From JAUSIF01 sp963711595 (lineage in GTDB: Bacteria > Pseudomonadota > Alphaproteobacteria > Rhizobiales > Xanthobacteraceae), in the NCBI GenBank assembly GCA_963711595.1, contig CAVQER010000005.1, positions 62,001 through 126,000 of the forward strand: 64,000 nucleotides of DNA. Direction: 5' to 3'. Every line of letters starts with the position of its first letter. The stretch's first letter is position 1. The translations under genes were made by a program, and so were the position numbers. The notes beneath the pieces were generated by a model, which saw nothing but the letters and a program-made list of their open reading frames with translations, did no database searches and had not been told where the DNA came from. Of this stretch, positions 1 through 9,110 are shown piece by piece.

Positions 1-1708
1 AGGCGGTGAGCGCCTGATAATCTGGAACAAATCCGAGGCCCTTCATCGCGTCGGACGAGATCACCGTCTGAGACGTGACGACGTCGAGCACCGCGGGCGC
101 GTTTGCGAGTGCACGCTTTAAGGCTGCGCCGAGTTGCGACGGATCCTCGACACGCTCACCGTGCGCGCCGAAGGCGCGCGCCATGGCCGCGTAGTCGGAA
201 TGCCGCAGCGTAGTGCCCACGACCCGACCGCCATAATTCATTTCCTGGTCGAGACGTTCGATGTTCCAGGCGGCATTGTTGGACACGACGAACACCGCGC
301 GCGCACCGTGGCGGACCGCCGTGTCGATCTCCATGGCGTTGATGCCGTAGGCGCCGTCGCCGTTGACCGAGATCACTTGCCGATCAGGAAAGGCGAGGGC
401 GGCGGCGATTGCGAACGGCACGCCTACGCCGAGGCAGCCGAAGGCGCCGGCATCCATATAGGTGCGCGCTGCGAGACCCACGCGCGCGAAGCTGAGTAGG
501 TCGCCGCCGTCGGCGATCGCGATGTAATCCTTGTCCGCGACCTCCGCGATGGCATCGAAGATCGCGCGCGGGTGAATTTTCCCGTCTGCTCCAACGGTTT
601 CCTTATTCGCTGTGGCCGCCCCGGCCATTCGTTCGCGATGACGCTTGCGTAGGCCGTCTGTCCATTTGGTATCAACGTCTGGCGGACGGTTCCCGGCGGT
701 CTTCACCATTGCATCGAGCGCTAACGCCGGTGCCGCGAGAATTTCCGGCCGGCCGCGCCGGTTGTCGATCAGCTCGCCGGAGGAGTCCGAAATTCGAATG
801 AAACGCGCTTGCGGGAAGACGGCAGGCGAGCCGTAGCCCATTTGGTAGTCGAGCTTACGGCCGACCAGGAGCACAACGTCGGCCTCGGTCATGGCAGCTG
901 CGCGTGCTGCGCCGACAACCGAAGGATGCTCCTGAGGAACAAGACCCCGGCTTTCCTGCGTGTCGAGATAAAGGGCGCCGGTCGTATCCAGGAGGCGCAC
1001 CAGTTCGGCGCTGGCCGTTCTCGCGCCCCGGCCGCTCATCACCAAGGGTCGCCGGGCCGACCACAAGACTTCGACCGCTTCGGCAATCGCCGCGGCATCG
1101 GGCACCAACACACGCGGATGCTTCGGCGCCATCCATTCATCGAGCACGAGCTGCGGAGGCACCGACGTCCGCAGAACGTCGGTCGGAATTTCGATGTAAC
1201 TGGCGCCGGGCTCGCCCACGTCGCCAAACGCATGTGCGACGGCCTCGTCGAGCTCCCGTATCACCTGATCGGCAACACGCGCTGTGCGCGCCGTACGGGT
1301 TACGGGACGCAAAATATCGACGTGCGGAATGTCTTGAAGGGGTCCCATGTTCGCTTGCGGCCGCGACGTGCAGCCTCCGATCAAGAGAACCGGCGCGCGA
1401 GCCAGAGACGCATTGCAGATAGCGGTTACTGTATTCGTGACGCCCGGGCCGGCGGTGACCATCGCAACGCCCAGTTGTCCGGTCAATTCGGCATGCGCGT
1501 GTGCCATGTGGACGGCCGCGCCCTCATCGCGGACGTCGATGATGCGGATACCTTGCCGTGCGACGTGATCCCAGATTGGCTGAATGTGACCGCCTTGCAG
1601 ACCGAATATGCGGTCCACGCCGCGCTGCTTCAAAAAACGGGCGATCCAGGCCGAGCAGGCGTTCTCGTCCGCGTTCAGATCGACGCTCTTCGCCATGGGC
1701 GGCTCCAT
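1..1708 (-). CDS. Thiamine-diphosphate-dependent lyase/decarboxylase, acetolactate-synthase family (3' end cut by window edge)
   Basis: About 569 codons are visible and the stop lies beyond the left edge. The N-terminal Pyr domain has the catalytic-type glutamate at about residue 62 (DVRDEGAAVHMA) followed by VTAGPGVTNTVTA; a central domain follows, and the C-terminal PP domain shows the ThDP/Mg motif GDGAYGINAMEID running to SNN (about 449-478). This architecture is that of acetolactate synthase, benzoylformate decarboxylase and 2-hydroxyacyl-CoA or oxalyl-CoA lyases. The start at 1708 shares one base with the stop of the acyl-CoA synthetase upstream (TGATG), implying translational coupling; an in-frame ATG at 1696 is the alternative. 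The coupling to a CoA ligase makes a 2-hydroxyacyl-CoA-type lyase a reasonable inference, but substrate cannot be read from sequence. It is unlikely to be the biosynthetic IlvB, as no ilvN-like regulatory subunit is adjacent. Confidence 0.85.
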   Translation of the reverse strand, partial: MEPPMAKSVDLNADENACSAWIARFLKQRGVDRIFGLQGGHIQPIWDHVARQGIRIIDVRDEGAAVHMAHAHAELTGQLGVAMVTAGPGVTNTVTAICNASLARAPVLLIGGCTSRPQANMGPLQDIPHVDILRPVTRTARTARVADQVIRELDEAVAHAFGDVGEPGASYIEIPTDVLRTSVPPQLVLDEWMAPKHPRVLVPDAAAIAEAVEVLWSARRPLVMSGRGARTASAELVRLLDTTGALYLDTQESRGLVPQEHPSVVGAARAAAMTEADVVLLVGRKLDYQMGYGSPAVFPQARFIRISDSSGELIDNRRGRPEILAAPALALDAMVKTAGNRPPDVDTKWTDGLRKRHRERMAGAATANKETVGADGKIHPRAIFDAIAEVADKDYIAIADGGDLLSFARVGLAARTYMDAGAFGCLGVGVPFAIAAALAFPDRQVISVNGDGAYGINAMEIDTAVRHGARAVFVVSNNAAWNIERLDQEMNYGGRVVGTTLRHSDYAAMARAFGAHGERVEDPSQLGAALKRALANAPAVLDVVTSQTVISSDAMKGLGFVPDYQALTA

Positions 1709-3270
1709 CAACCTTCGCTCGGCACAAGTCTATTTCGCAACAGCCGGTGCTGGATCTTGCCGGTGGCTGTGCGCGGCATCTCGTGATCTTCGATAAACGA
1801 AATGGAGCGCGGGCGTTTGTAGCCGGCGATCTTGTCGGAACACCAGCTCAGCAACTCCTGTTCGGTCGCCGCCGTGCCCGGAGCAAGGATGATCACGGCG
1901 TGCACGCGCTCGCCCCATTTTTGGTCGGGCAGCCCGATGACCGCGACCTCGCGAATCTTCGGATTGCCGCCGAGCATGTTTTCCACCTCTGACGGATACA
2001 CGTTCTCACCGCCGGAAATGATCATGTTGCTCTTGCGATCGACGAGAAAGATGTAGCCGTCTTCGTCGCGGCGGGCCATGTCGCCGACGGAGCAATACTC
2101 GCCGCGAAAGGCATCCTTCGTCTTTTCCGGCAGCTTCCAGTAGCCATCGAATGTGTACGGATTGTTTGAGAATAGTTCGCCGGGTTCGCCGTCCGGGACT
2201 TCGTTGCAGTCCCGATCCAGGATCCTGATCGGTGCCGACCCCGCGCATTCGCGGCCCACGGAACCGAGTTTGCTGAACTGCTCTTCCGGATGAAGCATGG
2301 TCACCCAACCAGCCTCTGTCGAGCCGTACAATTCGAACAATCCGGAGTTTCTGAAGTATTCCATGATCGCGACTTTGGTGTCGCGTCGTGCCGGCGCAGA
2401 AGAGACGAGCAGCTTGGTGATCTGATCGACTTTGCAGCGGCCGCGAACGACACCCGGCAGACCGAGCATCATGATGTAGTGCGTCGGGACCAGCGAAGAG
2501 AAGGTCGCGCCCGTCTCGGAAAGCGAGCGAAGGAAATGCTCGGGATCGAAACTCTTGCGCGAATAGATTGCGCAAGTCGCGCCGCAAAAGAGAAAGGCAC
2601 CGAAAAAGAACAGAGAATTGGCGTGGCACATGGGCATCACGAGATAGGCGGTATCGTCGCGCCCGAAGCCCATCTCCACGTCGGTGATCAGCGACAGGTG
2701 CGCGCTCGCGCGGTGACTGCGGATCGCGCCCTTTGGATTACCGGTGGTGCCGGAGGTGTACATCAACGCCCACGTCTCATCCGGATCGACGCGTGGTTCG
2801 GGCTCCCGGTCGCTCGCTTGAGCGAGCAAGTTTTCATACGCACGATAGCCGGCAGGACATCTGCCCGAACCAAACACAATGTAGTTGGCGGCTTTAATCG
2901 AAAGGTTGCTGCGAATATCTTCGATCGCGCCAAGCAACTCGTCTTGCACGATCAGCGCCACGCCTTCGCAATCGTCGACGATGTATTGGATCTCGGGCCC
3001 GACCAGGCGGAAATTGATCGGCACGATCACAAGTCCCGCCTTTGCTGCGCCGGCGTAAATCTCCACCCACTCCAAGCAGTTATACGCGAGAACCGCGATG
3101 CGATCCCCTTTCGACAAGCCGAGTCCGCGGAGCGCGTTAGCGAAGCGGCAGGCGCGCTCATTCCACAGCTTGAAAGTCATCGCGCGAGTGAGATCGCGTG
3201 CTCCAATCTTGTCGGGGAGTACCTGCGCGTTGAAGCTCAGAACTTCGCCCACGTTTGGCAGGTAAAGCAT
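1708..3270 (-). CDS. AMP-dependent acyl-CoA synthetase
   Basis: A 520-residue class I adenylate-forming enzyme that would activate a carboxylic acid to its AMP ester and then its CoA thioester in the cytoplasm. Visible core motifs are the P-loop YTSGTTGNPKG (171-181), the YGSTEAGW motif (A5, about residue 315), the GD...DGYIFLVDRKSNMI hinge region, GGENVYPSEVE, and the C-terminal catalytic lysine in PRTATGKIQ. Length is normal for a medium- or short-chain ligase. It is first in a two-gene unit with the ThDP enzyme (TGATG junction at 1706-1710) and is divergent from the CaiB/BaiF gene. The substrate is unknown; a 2-hydroxy or 2-methyl acid is suggested only by the neighbours. Confidence 0.9.
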   Translation of the reverse strand: MLYLPNVGEVLSFNAQVLPDKIGARDLTRAMTFKLWNERACRFANALRGLGLSKGDRIAVLAYNCLEWVEIYAGAAKAGLVIVPINFRLVGPEIQYIVDDCEGVALIVQDELLGAIEDIRSNLSIKAANYIVFGSGRCPAGYRAYENLLAQASDREPEPRVDPDETWALMYTSGTTGNPKGAIRSHRASAHLSLITDVEMGFGRDDTAYLVMPMCHANSLFFFGAFLFCGATCAIYSRKSFDPEHFLRSLSETGATFSSLVPTHYIMMLGLPGVVRGRCKVDQITKLLVSSAPARRDTKVAIMEYFRNSGLFELYGSTEAGWVTMLHPEEQFSKLGSVGRECAGSAPIRILDRDCNEVPDGEPGELFSNNPYTFDGYWKLPEKTKDAFRGEYCSVGDMARRDEDGYIFLVDRKSNMIISGGENVYPSEVENMLGGNPKIREVAVIGLPDQKWGERVHAVIILAPGTAATEQELLSWCSDKIAGYKRPRSISFIEDHEMPRTATGKIQHRLLRNRLVPSEG

Positions 3271-3544
3271 TGCTTCGCTGGGGCGTAGACCGAGAAAGGC
3301 TGAGCGGAACTGACAACAATTTTGGCAGCAATCCGGTGAGGGGGCAATCCGACCGATGCTCGGCCTGCTGTTGCTTTTCTCTGTCGCAGGTGCCTCATGC
3401 CTCCGTCCGATTGACCGGTTGCGGCGCGTCTATCGCCCCAGCCAGCATCCTGATCGGGACGGTGACCTCAATCGTCACGGTAACGGGGCTGCTTTATTTG
3501 ATTCAGCAGGGCATGATCGCACCCAAACTTGTTTCACTGAGGCG
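3271..3544. promoter_or_regulatory. Divergent intergenic region between the acyl-CoA synthetase and the CaiB/BaiF gene
   Basis: About 270 bases separate two divergent genes and must carry both promoters. Short inverted repeats are visible: GTGAC at 3462-3466 against GTCAC at 3474-3478, and CTGCT...AGCAG close to 3490-3510. Either could be an operator half-site pair, but the arms are only five bases, so this is weak. No -35/-10 pair was convincingly recognised. Confidence 0.3.
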
Positions 3545-4648
3545 ATGATGCCGAAGCCGCTTGAAGGCGTGCTGGTCGCGGATTTTACGACCCTTCTGCC
3601 AGGTCCGCTCGCAACGATGATGCTTGCGGAAGCGGGCGCGGAAGTCGTGAAGATCGAGCGCCCCGGAGGCGAGGACGTCCGCCGCTTTGGTCCGATGAAG
3701 AGCGGATACTCGGCGCCGTTCGCGCAACTCAACCGCGGCAAGAAGAGCCTTATCGCGGATCTGAAAACGCCGGAGGGAAAGGCCGCCGCTTGGGATCTCG
3801 TCGAACGCGCAGACGTTCTCGTCGAACAGTTTCGTCCCGGCGTGATGGACCGATTGGGCTTCGGCTACGACGCGGTCCGCGTTCGGAACGACCGGATCGT
3901 CTACTGCTCGATTTCCGGGTACGGACAGAAGGGTCCGCGCCGGCACGAAGCGGGCCACGACATCAACTACATCGGCGCAACCGGCTTGCTGTCGCTTTCT
4001 CCGGGTCCCGCGGATCGGCCCGTCGTACCGCCGGGATTGATCGCCGACATCGGCGGCGGCAGCTTTCCGGCCGTCTCAAACATCCTGCTGGGACTGATCG
4101 CACGCGACAAGACCGGGAAGGGCGCGCACATCGATGTAGCCATGAGCGACGCGATGTTCACCTTCGCCTGGTTTGCTCTCGCCACTTTTTATGCGACCGG
4201 CCGAAATCCGCGACCAGACGAACTGCGGCACAACGGTGGATCGCCGCGGTATCAGATCTATCCCACGAGTGACGGCCGCCTCGTTGCGTGCGGCGCGCTC
4301 GAGCAGCACTTTTGGCTGGCCTTCACCAAGGCGATCGATCTCCCGCCTAAATTCGTTGACGACGAGCGCGATGCCGAAGCGACGCACGAAGCGGTCAAGA
4401 TGATCATCGGATCGAAGACTGCCGCGCACTGGAAGCCCATCTTCGCGGCGGCGGATTGCTGCGTGACGATCATCGCGTCGCTGGAAGAGGCGCTCTCCGA
4501 TCCACACTTCGTCGAACGCGGCTTGTTCGACCGTCGCGTCTCCGGACCCGACGGCAGCGACATGCCTGCACTTCCCGTGCCGATCGATCCGCAATTTCGT
4601 GTCGACGAGAAGACACGCCCGTTCCCGCCGCTCAACAAGAAGTCCTAG
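3545..4648 (+). CDS. CaiB/BaiF family III CoA-transferase, alpha-methylacyl-CoA-racemase-like
   Basis: 367 residues. The N-terminus EGVLVADFTTLLPGPLATM and GAEVVKIERPGGED are diagnostic of CoA-transferase family III, and the AGHDINY segment (about 136-142) with the presumed catalytic aspartate at 139 resembles alpha-methylacyl-CoA racemases more than formyl-CoA transferases. Family members either swap CoA between acids or epimerise 2-methylacyl-CoAs. The reading frame stays open to 3356, but homology begins at the double ATG at 3545/3548, so 3545 is used. Its stop overlaps convergently with the stop of the UbiH-like gene over four bases. Divergent placement next to a CoA ligase and a ThDP lyase suggests a shared acyl-CoA pathway (inference). 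Confidence 0.88.
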   Translation: MMPKPLEGVLVADFTTLLPGPLATMMLAEAGAEVVKIERPGGEDVRRFGPMKSGYSAPFAQLNRGKKSLIADLKTPEGKAAAWDLVERADVLVEQFRPGVMDRLGFGYDAVRVRNDRIVYCSISGYGQKGPRRHEAGHDINYIGATGLLSLSPGPADRPVVPPGLIADIGGGSFPAVSNILLGLIARDKTGKGAHIDVAMSDAMFTFAWFALATFYATGRNPRPDELRHNGGSPRYQIYPTSDGRLVACGALEQHFWLAFTKAIDLPPKFVDDERDAEATHEAVKMIIGSKTAAHWKPIFAAADCCVTIIASLEEALSDPHFVERGLFDRRVSGPDGSDMPALPVPIDPQFRVDEKTRPFPPLNKKS

Positions 4649-5853
4649 ATTGCTTCGCCGCGTGCCAGACGCGGCGCGCTCTCCTCGCGCGGACCAAGGC
4701 CCTCACGCATCAGCGCCCGCCGCAAGAAGCTGAAGCGGGACGCCAGTTCCAATCCCAGTCCGCGCACTGCCTGCGCTGGCAGGAAGTCGGTGAGCAGGGT
4801 GCGGTTCATCCAGTCGACTGCCAGCGCACGACCCCGTATATCGGGACGCCGCCGCGCCTCGTACGTTTGCATGACCTCCGAGTCGCCCGGGTCGCGTCCC
4901 AGGCGGCGTGCGTCCGTCGCGATTTCGGCAATCGTGGCCGCGTCGCGGATCCCAAGGTTTAGTCCCTGAGCGCCGATCGGGGGCAGCAAGTGACCCGCCT
5001 CACCGACGAGCGCGATGCGCCGCGCGGCCAAGGGTTGGGCAAGGTCGATTGCGAGGGGAAAGCTGGCGCGTTCTCCTTCGATTTCCATACCGCCAAGGAT
5101 CGAGTGGGCACGCCGCTCGATTTCGTCGGCAAGGTCATCATCGCCGAGTCTCAGCAATGCGTCGGCCTCGTGTGGAGTGACCACCCATACAAGACTCGAT
5201 CGGTTGCCCGCCAAAGGCACGAGCGTGAACGGGCCGCTTTCCGTGTGAAATTCGGTAGAGAAATTTCCGTGCGCACGTGAATGGCGCAGGTTCACAACGA
5301 TCGCCGTCTGTGGAAGCTGCTTTGCGGCGGTGCCAATCCCCGCGGCCCGGCGACAGACCGATTGCCGACCGTCCGCGGCGATCACGAGCGACACCCGCTC
5401 CTCGCGCCCGCCTGCACACAGAAGCACAGACGCGTCTTCCGGTATCACCATATCGACGGCATCCCCGACAATACGCAGGCCAGCGGTATGATCGGCCGAT
5501 GTGCGCAGTGCCCGACGAAGCGTCTCGTTTTCAATGTTCTGCCCGAATGCCTCAAGGCCGAGCTCGCTTGCCGAAAAAGTAACCTCCGGCGCGCGGATCA
5601 GTCGCTGCGTCGCGTCGACGATCCGCAGGCGCTCCAGGGGAGCAGCTTCGGCCTCAAGCATGGGCCAGATCGCGAGGGATTTCAGGATCCGTACAGAGCC
5701 GTCCAGAAGGGCGGTCGTGCGCCGGTCGGCCTTGGCCGGCTCCGGCGCAAAAAGGACTGTCTCCAGTCCCGCCGAGGCAACCGCGATCGCAGCCACGAGC
5801 CCCGACGGACCGCCGCCAACCACTGCTATTTCGGGCGTGCGCTGCACGCCCAT
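4645..5853 (-). CDS. UbiH/Coq6-type FAD-dependent ubiquinone biosynthesis hydroxylase
   Basis: 402 residues, the usual size for flavoprotein aromatic hydroxylases of the UbiH/UbiF/UbiL/VisC group, which hydroxylate the polyprenylated ring in ubiquinone biosynthesis at the inner membrane. Motifs: the ADP-binding GGGPSGLVAAIAVASAG at the N-terminus, the DG motif (VIAADGRQSVCRRAAG), and the second FAD motif GEAGHLLPPIGAQGLNLG, with the GAQGLNLG form typical of Ubi hydroxylases. Which ring position it modifies cannot be decided from sequence. It is a single gene, divergent from pcs with 77 bases between them. Confidence 0.88.
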   Translation of the reverse strand: MGVQRTPEIAVVGGGPSGLVAAIAVASAGLETVLFAPEPAKADRRTTALLDGSVRILKSLAIWPMLEAEAAPLERLRIVDATQRLIRAPEVTFSASELGLEAFGQNIENETLRRALRTSADHTAGLRIVGDAVDMVIPEDASVLLCAGGREERVSLVIAADGRQSVCRRAAGIGTAAKQLPQTAIVVNLRHSRAHGNFSTEFHTESGPFTLVPLAGNRSSLVWVVTPHEADALLRLGDDDLADEIERRAHSILGGMEIEGERASFPLAIDLAQPLAARRIALVGEAGHLLPPIGAQGLNLGIRDAATIAEIATDARRLGRDPGDSEVMQTYEARRRPDIRGRALAVDWMNRTLLTDFLPAQAVRGLGLELASRFSFLRRALMREGLGPREESAPRLARGEAI

Positions 5854-5930
5854 GACATAGCCCTGGGCCGGCGCGGGCGCGAGGGGTTTACGGCACGCCC
5901 CGATCCGCTAGGAAAGGGGAGGACTTCCCG

Positions 5931-6713
5931 ATGGCGCGCAAAGCAAAACCCTCCGGATCCCGTTCAGCAGCCGGCCGCTCGGCCTATTCGCCGACGCAGC
6001 GATCGCTCGCCTTCGCCGTTCACCTGCTGACTGCGTCAGGGACGGCCCTTGCGCTATTCGCCATGGCTGCGGTGATTGCCGGCGAGTTCACGGTCATGTT
6101 CGCAATTCTCGGTGTTGCGCTGGTCGTCGACGGAGTCGACGGCGCGCTCGCCCGGCGGTTCAAGGTTGCCGAACTCCAGCCGCGCTGGTCGGGCGACGTG
6201 CTCGATCTCGTCGTGGACTTTCTCACCTACGTATTCGTGCCGGCGATGGCGTTGATCATGAGTGGGTTGCTGCCCCAATCCCTCGCGCTGCCCGCCGCCG
6301 TCGCCATCGTGATCTCGAGCGCGATCTATTTTGCGGACACGCGGATGAAAACGGGTGACGGTTACTTTCGCGGATTTCCAGCACTCTGGAATGCCGTTGT
6401 ATTTTATCTTTTCGTCATCCAGCCGCCTCCGATCGTTTCGCTCGTCGCGGTCTCCGTTTTCGTGGTACTGACATTCATGCCAATCGAGGTCGCGCATCCG
6501 TTACGTGCCCGTCACTGGGCCCGTCTCAACCTTGCTTTATTGGTGGCGTGGGCGGCACTGGCGTTCGCGGCCATCGCCTATCACTTGCAACCGCCTCCAG
6601 TCGTGACGATTGGCCTGCTGGCGATCGGGGCGTATTTTTTGGGAGCGGGCTCTGTTGCTCCCGAGGCAGCGAGCCGACTGAGCCATGGTTTTCGATTGGA
6701 TTACGAGTCCTGA
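5931..6713 (+). CDS. pcs: Phosphatidylcholine synthase
   Basis: 260 residues with about eight hydrophobic segments. It carries the CDP-alcohol phosphotransferase signature with the longer spacing known for bacterial Pcs: DG-x2-AR followed by twelve residues, then G-x3-D-x3-D (DGALAR ... GDVLDLVVD). Pcs condenses CDP-diacylglycerol with choline to give phosphatidylcholine at the inner membrane, a route typical of plant-associated and intracellular Rhizobiales. An AGGGGAGGA-like ribosome binding site precedes the ATG. The terC-like gene starts 29 bases before the pcs stop, so the two are probably cotranscribed. Confidence 0.92.
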   Translation: MARKAKPSGSRSAAGRSAYSPTQRSLAFAVHLLTASGTALALFAMAAVIAGEFTVMFAILGVALVVDGVDGALARRFKVAELQPRWSGDVLDLVVDFLTYVFVPAMALIMSGLLPQSLALPAAVAIVISSAIYFADTRMKTGDGYFRGFPALWNAVVFYLFVIQPPPIVSLVAVSVFVVLTFMPIEVAHPLRARHWARLNLALLVAWAALAFAAIAYHLQPPPVVTIGLLAIGAYFLGAGSVAPEAASRLSHGFRLDYES

Positions 6714-7467
6714 GGCTTGGATCGCGCTCGTATCGTTGACGGCGATCGAGATCGTTCTCGGCATCGACAACGTTGTCTTTATTTCGGTCCTCGTGGCGAA
6801 ACTCGACCCTGCAGCGCGCGAGCGCGCGCGCCGGATCGGCCTCTCGCTTGCGCTCATCTTCCGAATTCTTCTGCTGTTCTTCCTGACCTGGCTAATCGGC
6901 CTAACCGAGCCGGTGGTGACAATCTGGGGCCAGGACCTCTCCTGGCGCGATCTCGTACTGATCGGCGGCGGCCTCTTCCTCCTCACCAAGGCGACCCGCG
7001 AAGTGCACGCCGAAATCGAAGGGATGGAAGAGGGCGCGCCGGTCCAGGTTTCAAAGCACGCGTTCAAATGGGCGATAGCTCAGGTGATCGTAATCGACCT
7101 GGTATTTTCCGTCGACTCGATTGTCACGGCCATCGGCATGGCGCAGGACATCGAAGTGATGATTATCGCCGTCGTAATCGCAGTCGGCGTAATGTATGTT
7201 TCGTCGGGGCCGGTCAGCGAGTTCGTCGCCAAGTATCCGACGACGAAGATGCTCGCGCTGTCGTTCCTGATGCTCATCGGTGTTGCGCTGATCGCGGATG
7301 GTCTGGGCTTCCATATTCCGCGCGCCTACATCTACTTCGCGATGGCTTTCTCGGCGGGCGTCGAGCTTTTCAACGTGTTGGCCCGGCGCAATCGGCGACG
7401 GCATCATCACGTCGTTACGGCATCAAACAATGGCGGCGCGAAGCCGCGCAGAAAGCGGAGGAGTTGA
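6685..7467 (+). CDS. TerC family integral membrane protein
   Basis: 260 residues with seven or so membrane segments. The two acidic membrane motifs characteristic of TerC proteins are present: EIVLGIDNVVFI near residue 25 and VIDLVFSVDSIVTA near residue 140, which are thought to coordinate metal ions (Mn/Ca efflux in characterised members; tellurite resistance in the original). It ends with a basic tail rich in Arg and His (RRNRRRHHH) that may be cytoplasmic. It overlaps the end of pcs by 29 bases and is followed after one base by the quinone reductase. Confidence 0.88.
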   Translation: MVFDWITSPEAWIALVSLTAIEIVLGIDNVVFISVLVAKLDPAARERARRIGLSLALIFRILLLFFLTWLIGLTEPVVTIWGQDLSWRDLVLIGGGLFLLTKATREVHAEIEGMEEGAPVQVSKHAFKWAIAQVIVIDLVFSVDSIVTAIGMAQDIEVMIIAVVIAVGVMYVSSGPVSEFVAKYPTTKMLALSFLMLIGVALIADGLGFHIPRAYIYFAMAFSAGVELFNVLARRNRRRHHHVVTASNNGGAKPRRKRRS

Positions 7468-7468
7468 A

Positions 7469-8446
7469 ATGGTCGCGGCAGTTCGCATTCATAAGATCGG
7501 CGGTCCGGAAGTCCTCACTTACGAGGACATAACGCTCAAGGACCTGGGCCAGGGCGAAGTGCGGATCAAGCACGGCGCGATCGGCCTGAATTTCATCGAT
7601 ACCTATTTCCGCACCGGTCTCTATCCCGCGCCGGGCGGGCTACCGATGATCCCGGGCAACGAAGGTGCGGGTACTGTTACCGCCATCGGCGCCGGCGTCA
7701 GCGAATTCAAAGTTGGCGATCGCGTCGCTTACGGCACAACTCCCGGCGGGTACGCGGTTGAGCGCAACATCCCTGCGGAGAGGATCGTCAAGCTGCCGGA
7801 CAACATCGACGACAAATCCGCCGCCGGCATGATGCTCAAGGGAATGACAGCGCAATACCTGCTGAAGCGTACCTTCAAGGTGCAAAAAGGTCAGACCATC
7901 CTCGTGCACGCTGCCGCGGGTGGAGTCGGCCTGATCTTGTGTCAATGGGCCAATTATCTCGGGGCGACAGTGATCGGCACCGTGGGGTCCGCCGACAAGG
8001 CGAAGCTTGCGAAAGAAAACGGCGCCCATCACACGATCAACTACCGCGAAGAGGACTTCGCGAAGCGAGTTGGCGAGATCACGAACGGCGCAAAATGCGA
8101 GGTCGTCTATGACGGCGTCGGCAAGGCGACATTCCCCGCGTCCCTTGATTGCTTGAAGCCGCTCGGCATGTTCGTGAGCTTCGGCAACGCATCCGGCGCG
8201 ATCGACGCATTCAGTATCCTGATGCTACAGACCAAAGGTTCGCTGTTCGCCACGCGCCCGACGCTCGTGCACTACGGCGCCAAGCGCGAGGACATGGTTG
8301 CAATGGCGAAGGACGTGATGGATGTCGTCGGCAAGGGCGCCGTGAAGATTCCGGTCAAGCAGACTTACGCCCTGAAGGACGCGGCGCAGGCGCACCGCGA
8401 TCTCGAGGCGCGCAAGACCACGGGCTCGACCGTGCTCATTCCGTAA
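7469..8446 (+). CDS. qor: NADPH:quinone oxidoreductase (zeta-crystallin type)
   Basis: 325 residues of the MDR superfamily, lacking the structural-zinc cysteines as quinone reductases do. Visible: the GroES-like N-terminal domain with NFIDTYFRTGLYP and PGNEGAGTV, and the Rossmann NADPH site VHAAAGGVGLILCQWA near 147. It would reduce quinones with NADPH in the cytoplasm. The frame extends upstream to 7298 but homology begins at ATG 7469, one base after the TerC stop and preceded by a GGAGG-like site (7457-7462), so that start is preferred. Confidence 0.92.
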   Translation: MVAAVRIHKIGGPEVLTYEDITLKDLGQGEVRIKHGAIGLNFIDTYFRTGLYPAPGGLPMIPGNEGAGTVTAIGAGVSEFKVGDRVAYGTTPGGYAVERNIPAERIVKLPDNIDDKSAAGMMLKGMTAQYLLKRTFKVQKGQTILVHAAAGGVGLILCQWANYLGATVIGTVGSADKAKLAKENGAHHTINYREEDFAKRVGEITNGAKCEVVYDGVGKATFPASLDCLKPLGMFVSFGNASGAIDAFSILMLQTKGSLFATRPTLVHYGAKREDMVAMAKDVMDVVGKGAVKIPVKQTYALKDAAQAHRDLEARKTTGSTVLIP

Positions 8447-8453
8447 CGAAGCC

Positions 8454-9074
8454 ATGGGTCACGCAGAACTGAAGCAGCACTGGGAAAACGTCTACGCCGA
8501 AAAGGCGGAGAACGAAGTCAGCTGGTTTCAGGCCGAGCCTGTCACTTCGCTCGAATTCATCCGCCGATGCGGTGGAGGCAAGGATGCGTCGATCATCGAT
8601 ATCGGCGGCGGCGAGTCACGGCTGGTCGACCGATTGCTCGATGGCGGCTATTCGAACGTCACAATCCTGGATCTGTCCGAAAATGCCATTGCCGCGACGC
8701 AGAAGCGGCTGGGGAGCCGTGCCAAACACGCTCAGTGGATCGTGGCCAACATCACCAATTGGCGGTCATTGCGGAAGTACCGGCTTTGGCACGACCGCGC
8801 AGTGCTTCATTTCTTGACCGAGCCGCTCGACCGGAAGGCCTATGTGTCGAGCCTTCTCGCTGCGACGGATCCGGGATCCTGCATCGTGATCTCGACCTTC
8901 GCATTGGACGGTCCAGAAAAGTGCAGCGGATTGCCGGTGGTACGCTATTCCGCCGAGACACTTGCCGATGAACTCGGACCGGGCGTCCGGCTTGTCGAGA
9001 CCCAGCGCGATGATCACTCAACGCCTTGGGGCAGCATCCAGCGTTTCCAGTTCAGCCGCTTCACGCGGCTTTGA
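8454..9074 (+). CDS. Class I SAM-dependent methyltransferase
   Basis: 206 residues. The SAM-binding motif I is IIDIGGGESRLVDRLL (about 43-58), followed by the acidic end of strand 2 in VTILDLSENAI. The N-terminal ENVYAEKAENEVSWFQ is typical of small TehB/thiopurine-like methyltransferases found widely in proteobacteria. Substrate unknown. Seven bases after qor, so probably part of the same transcript. Confidence 0.82.
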   Translation: MGHAELKQHWENVYAEKAENEVSWFQAEPVTSLEFIRRCGGGKDASIIDIGGGESRLVDRLLDGGYSNVTILDLSENAIAATQKRLGSRAKHAQWIVANITNWRSLRKYRLWHDRAVLHFLTEPLDRKAYVSSLLAATDPGSCIVISTFALDGPEKCSGLPVVRYSAETLADELGPGVRLVETQRDDHSTPWGSIQRFQFSRFTRL

Positions 9075-9110
9075 CGCATTTGCCAACTGCTTGATTCTGG
9101 CTGAAAATTG

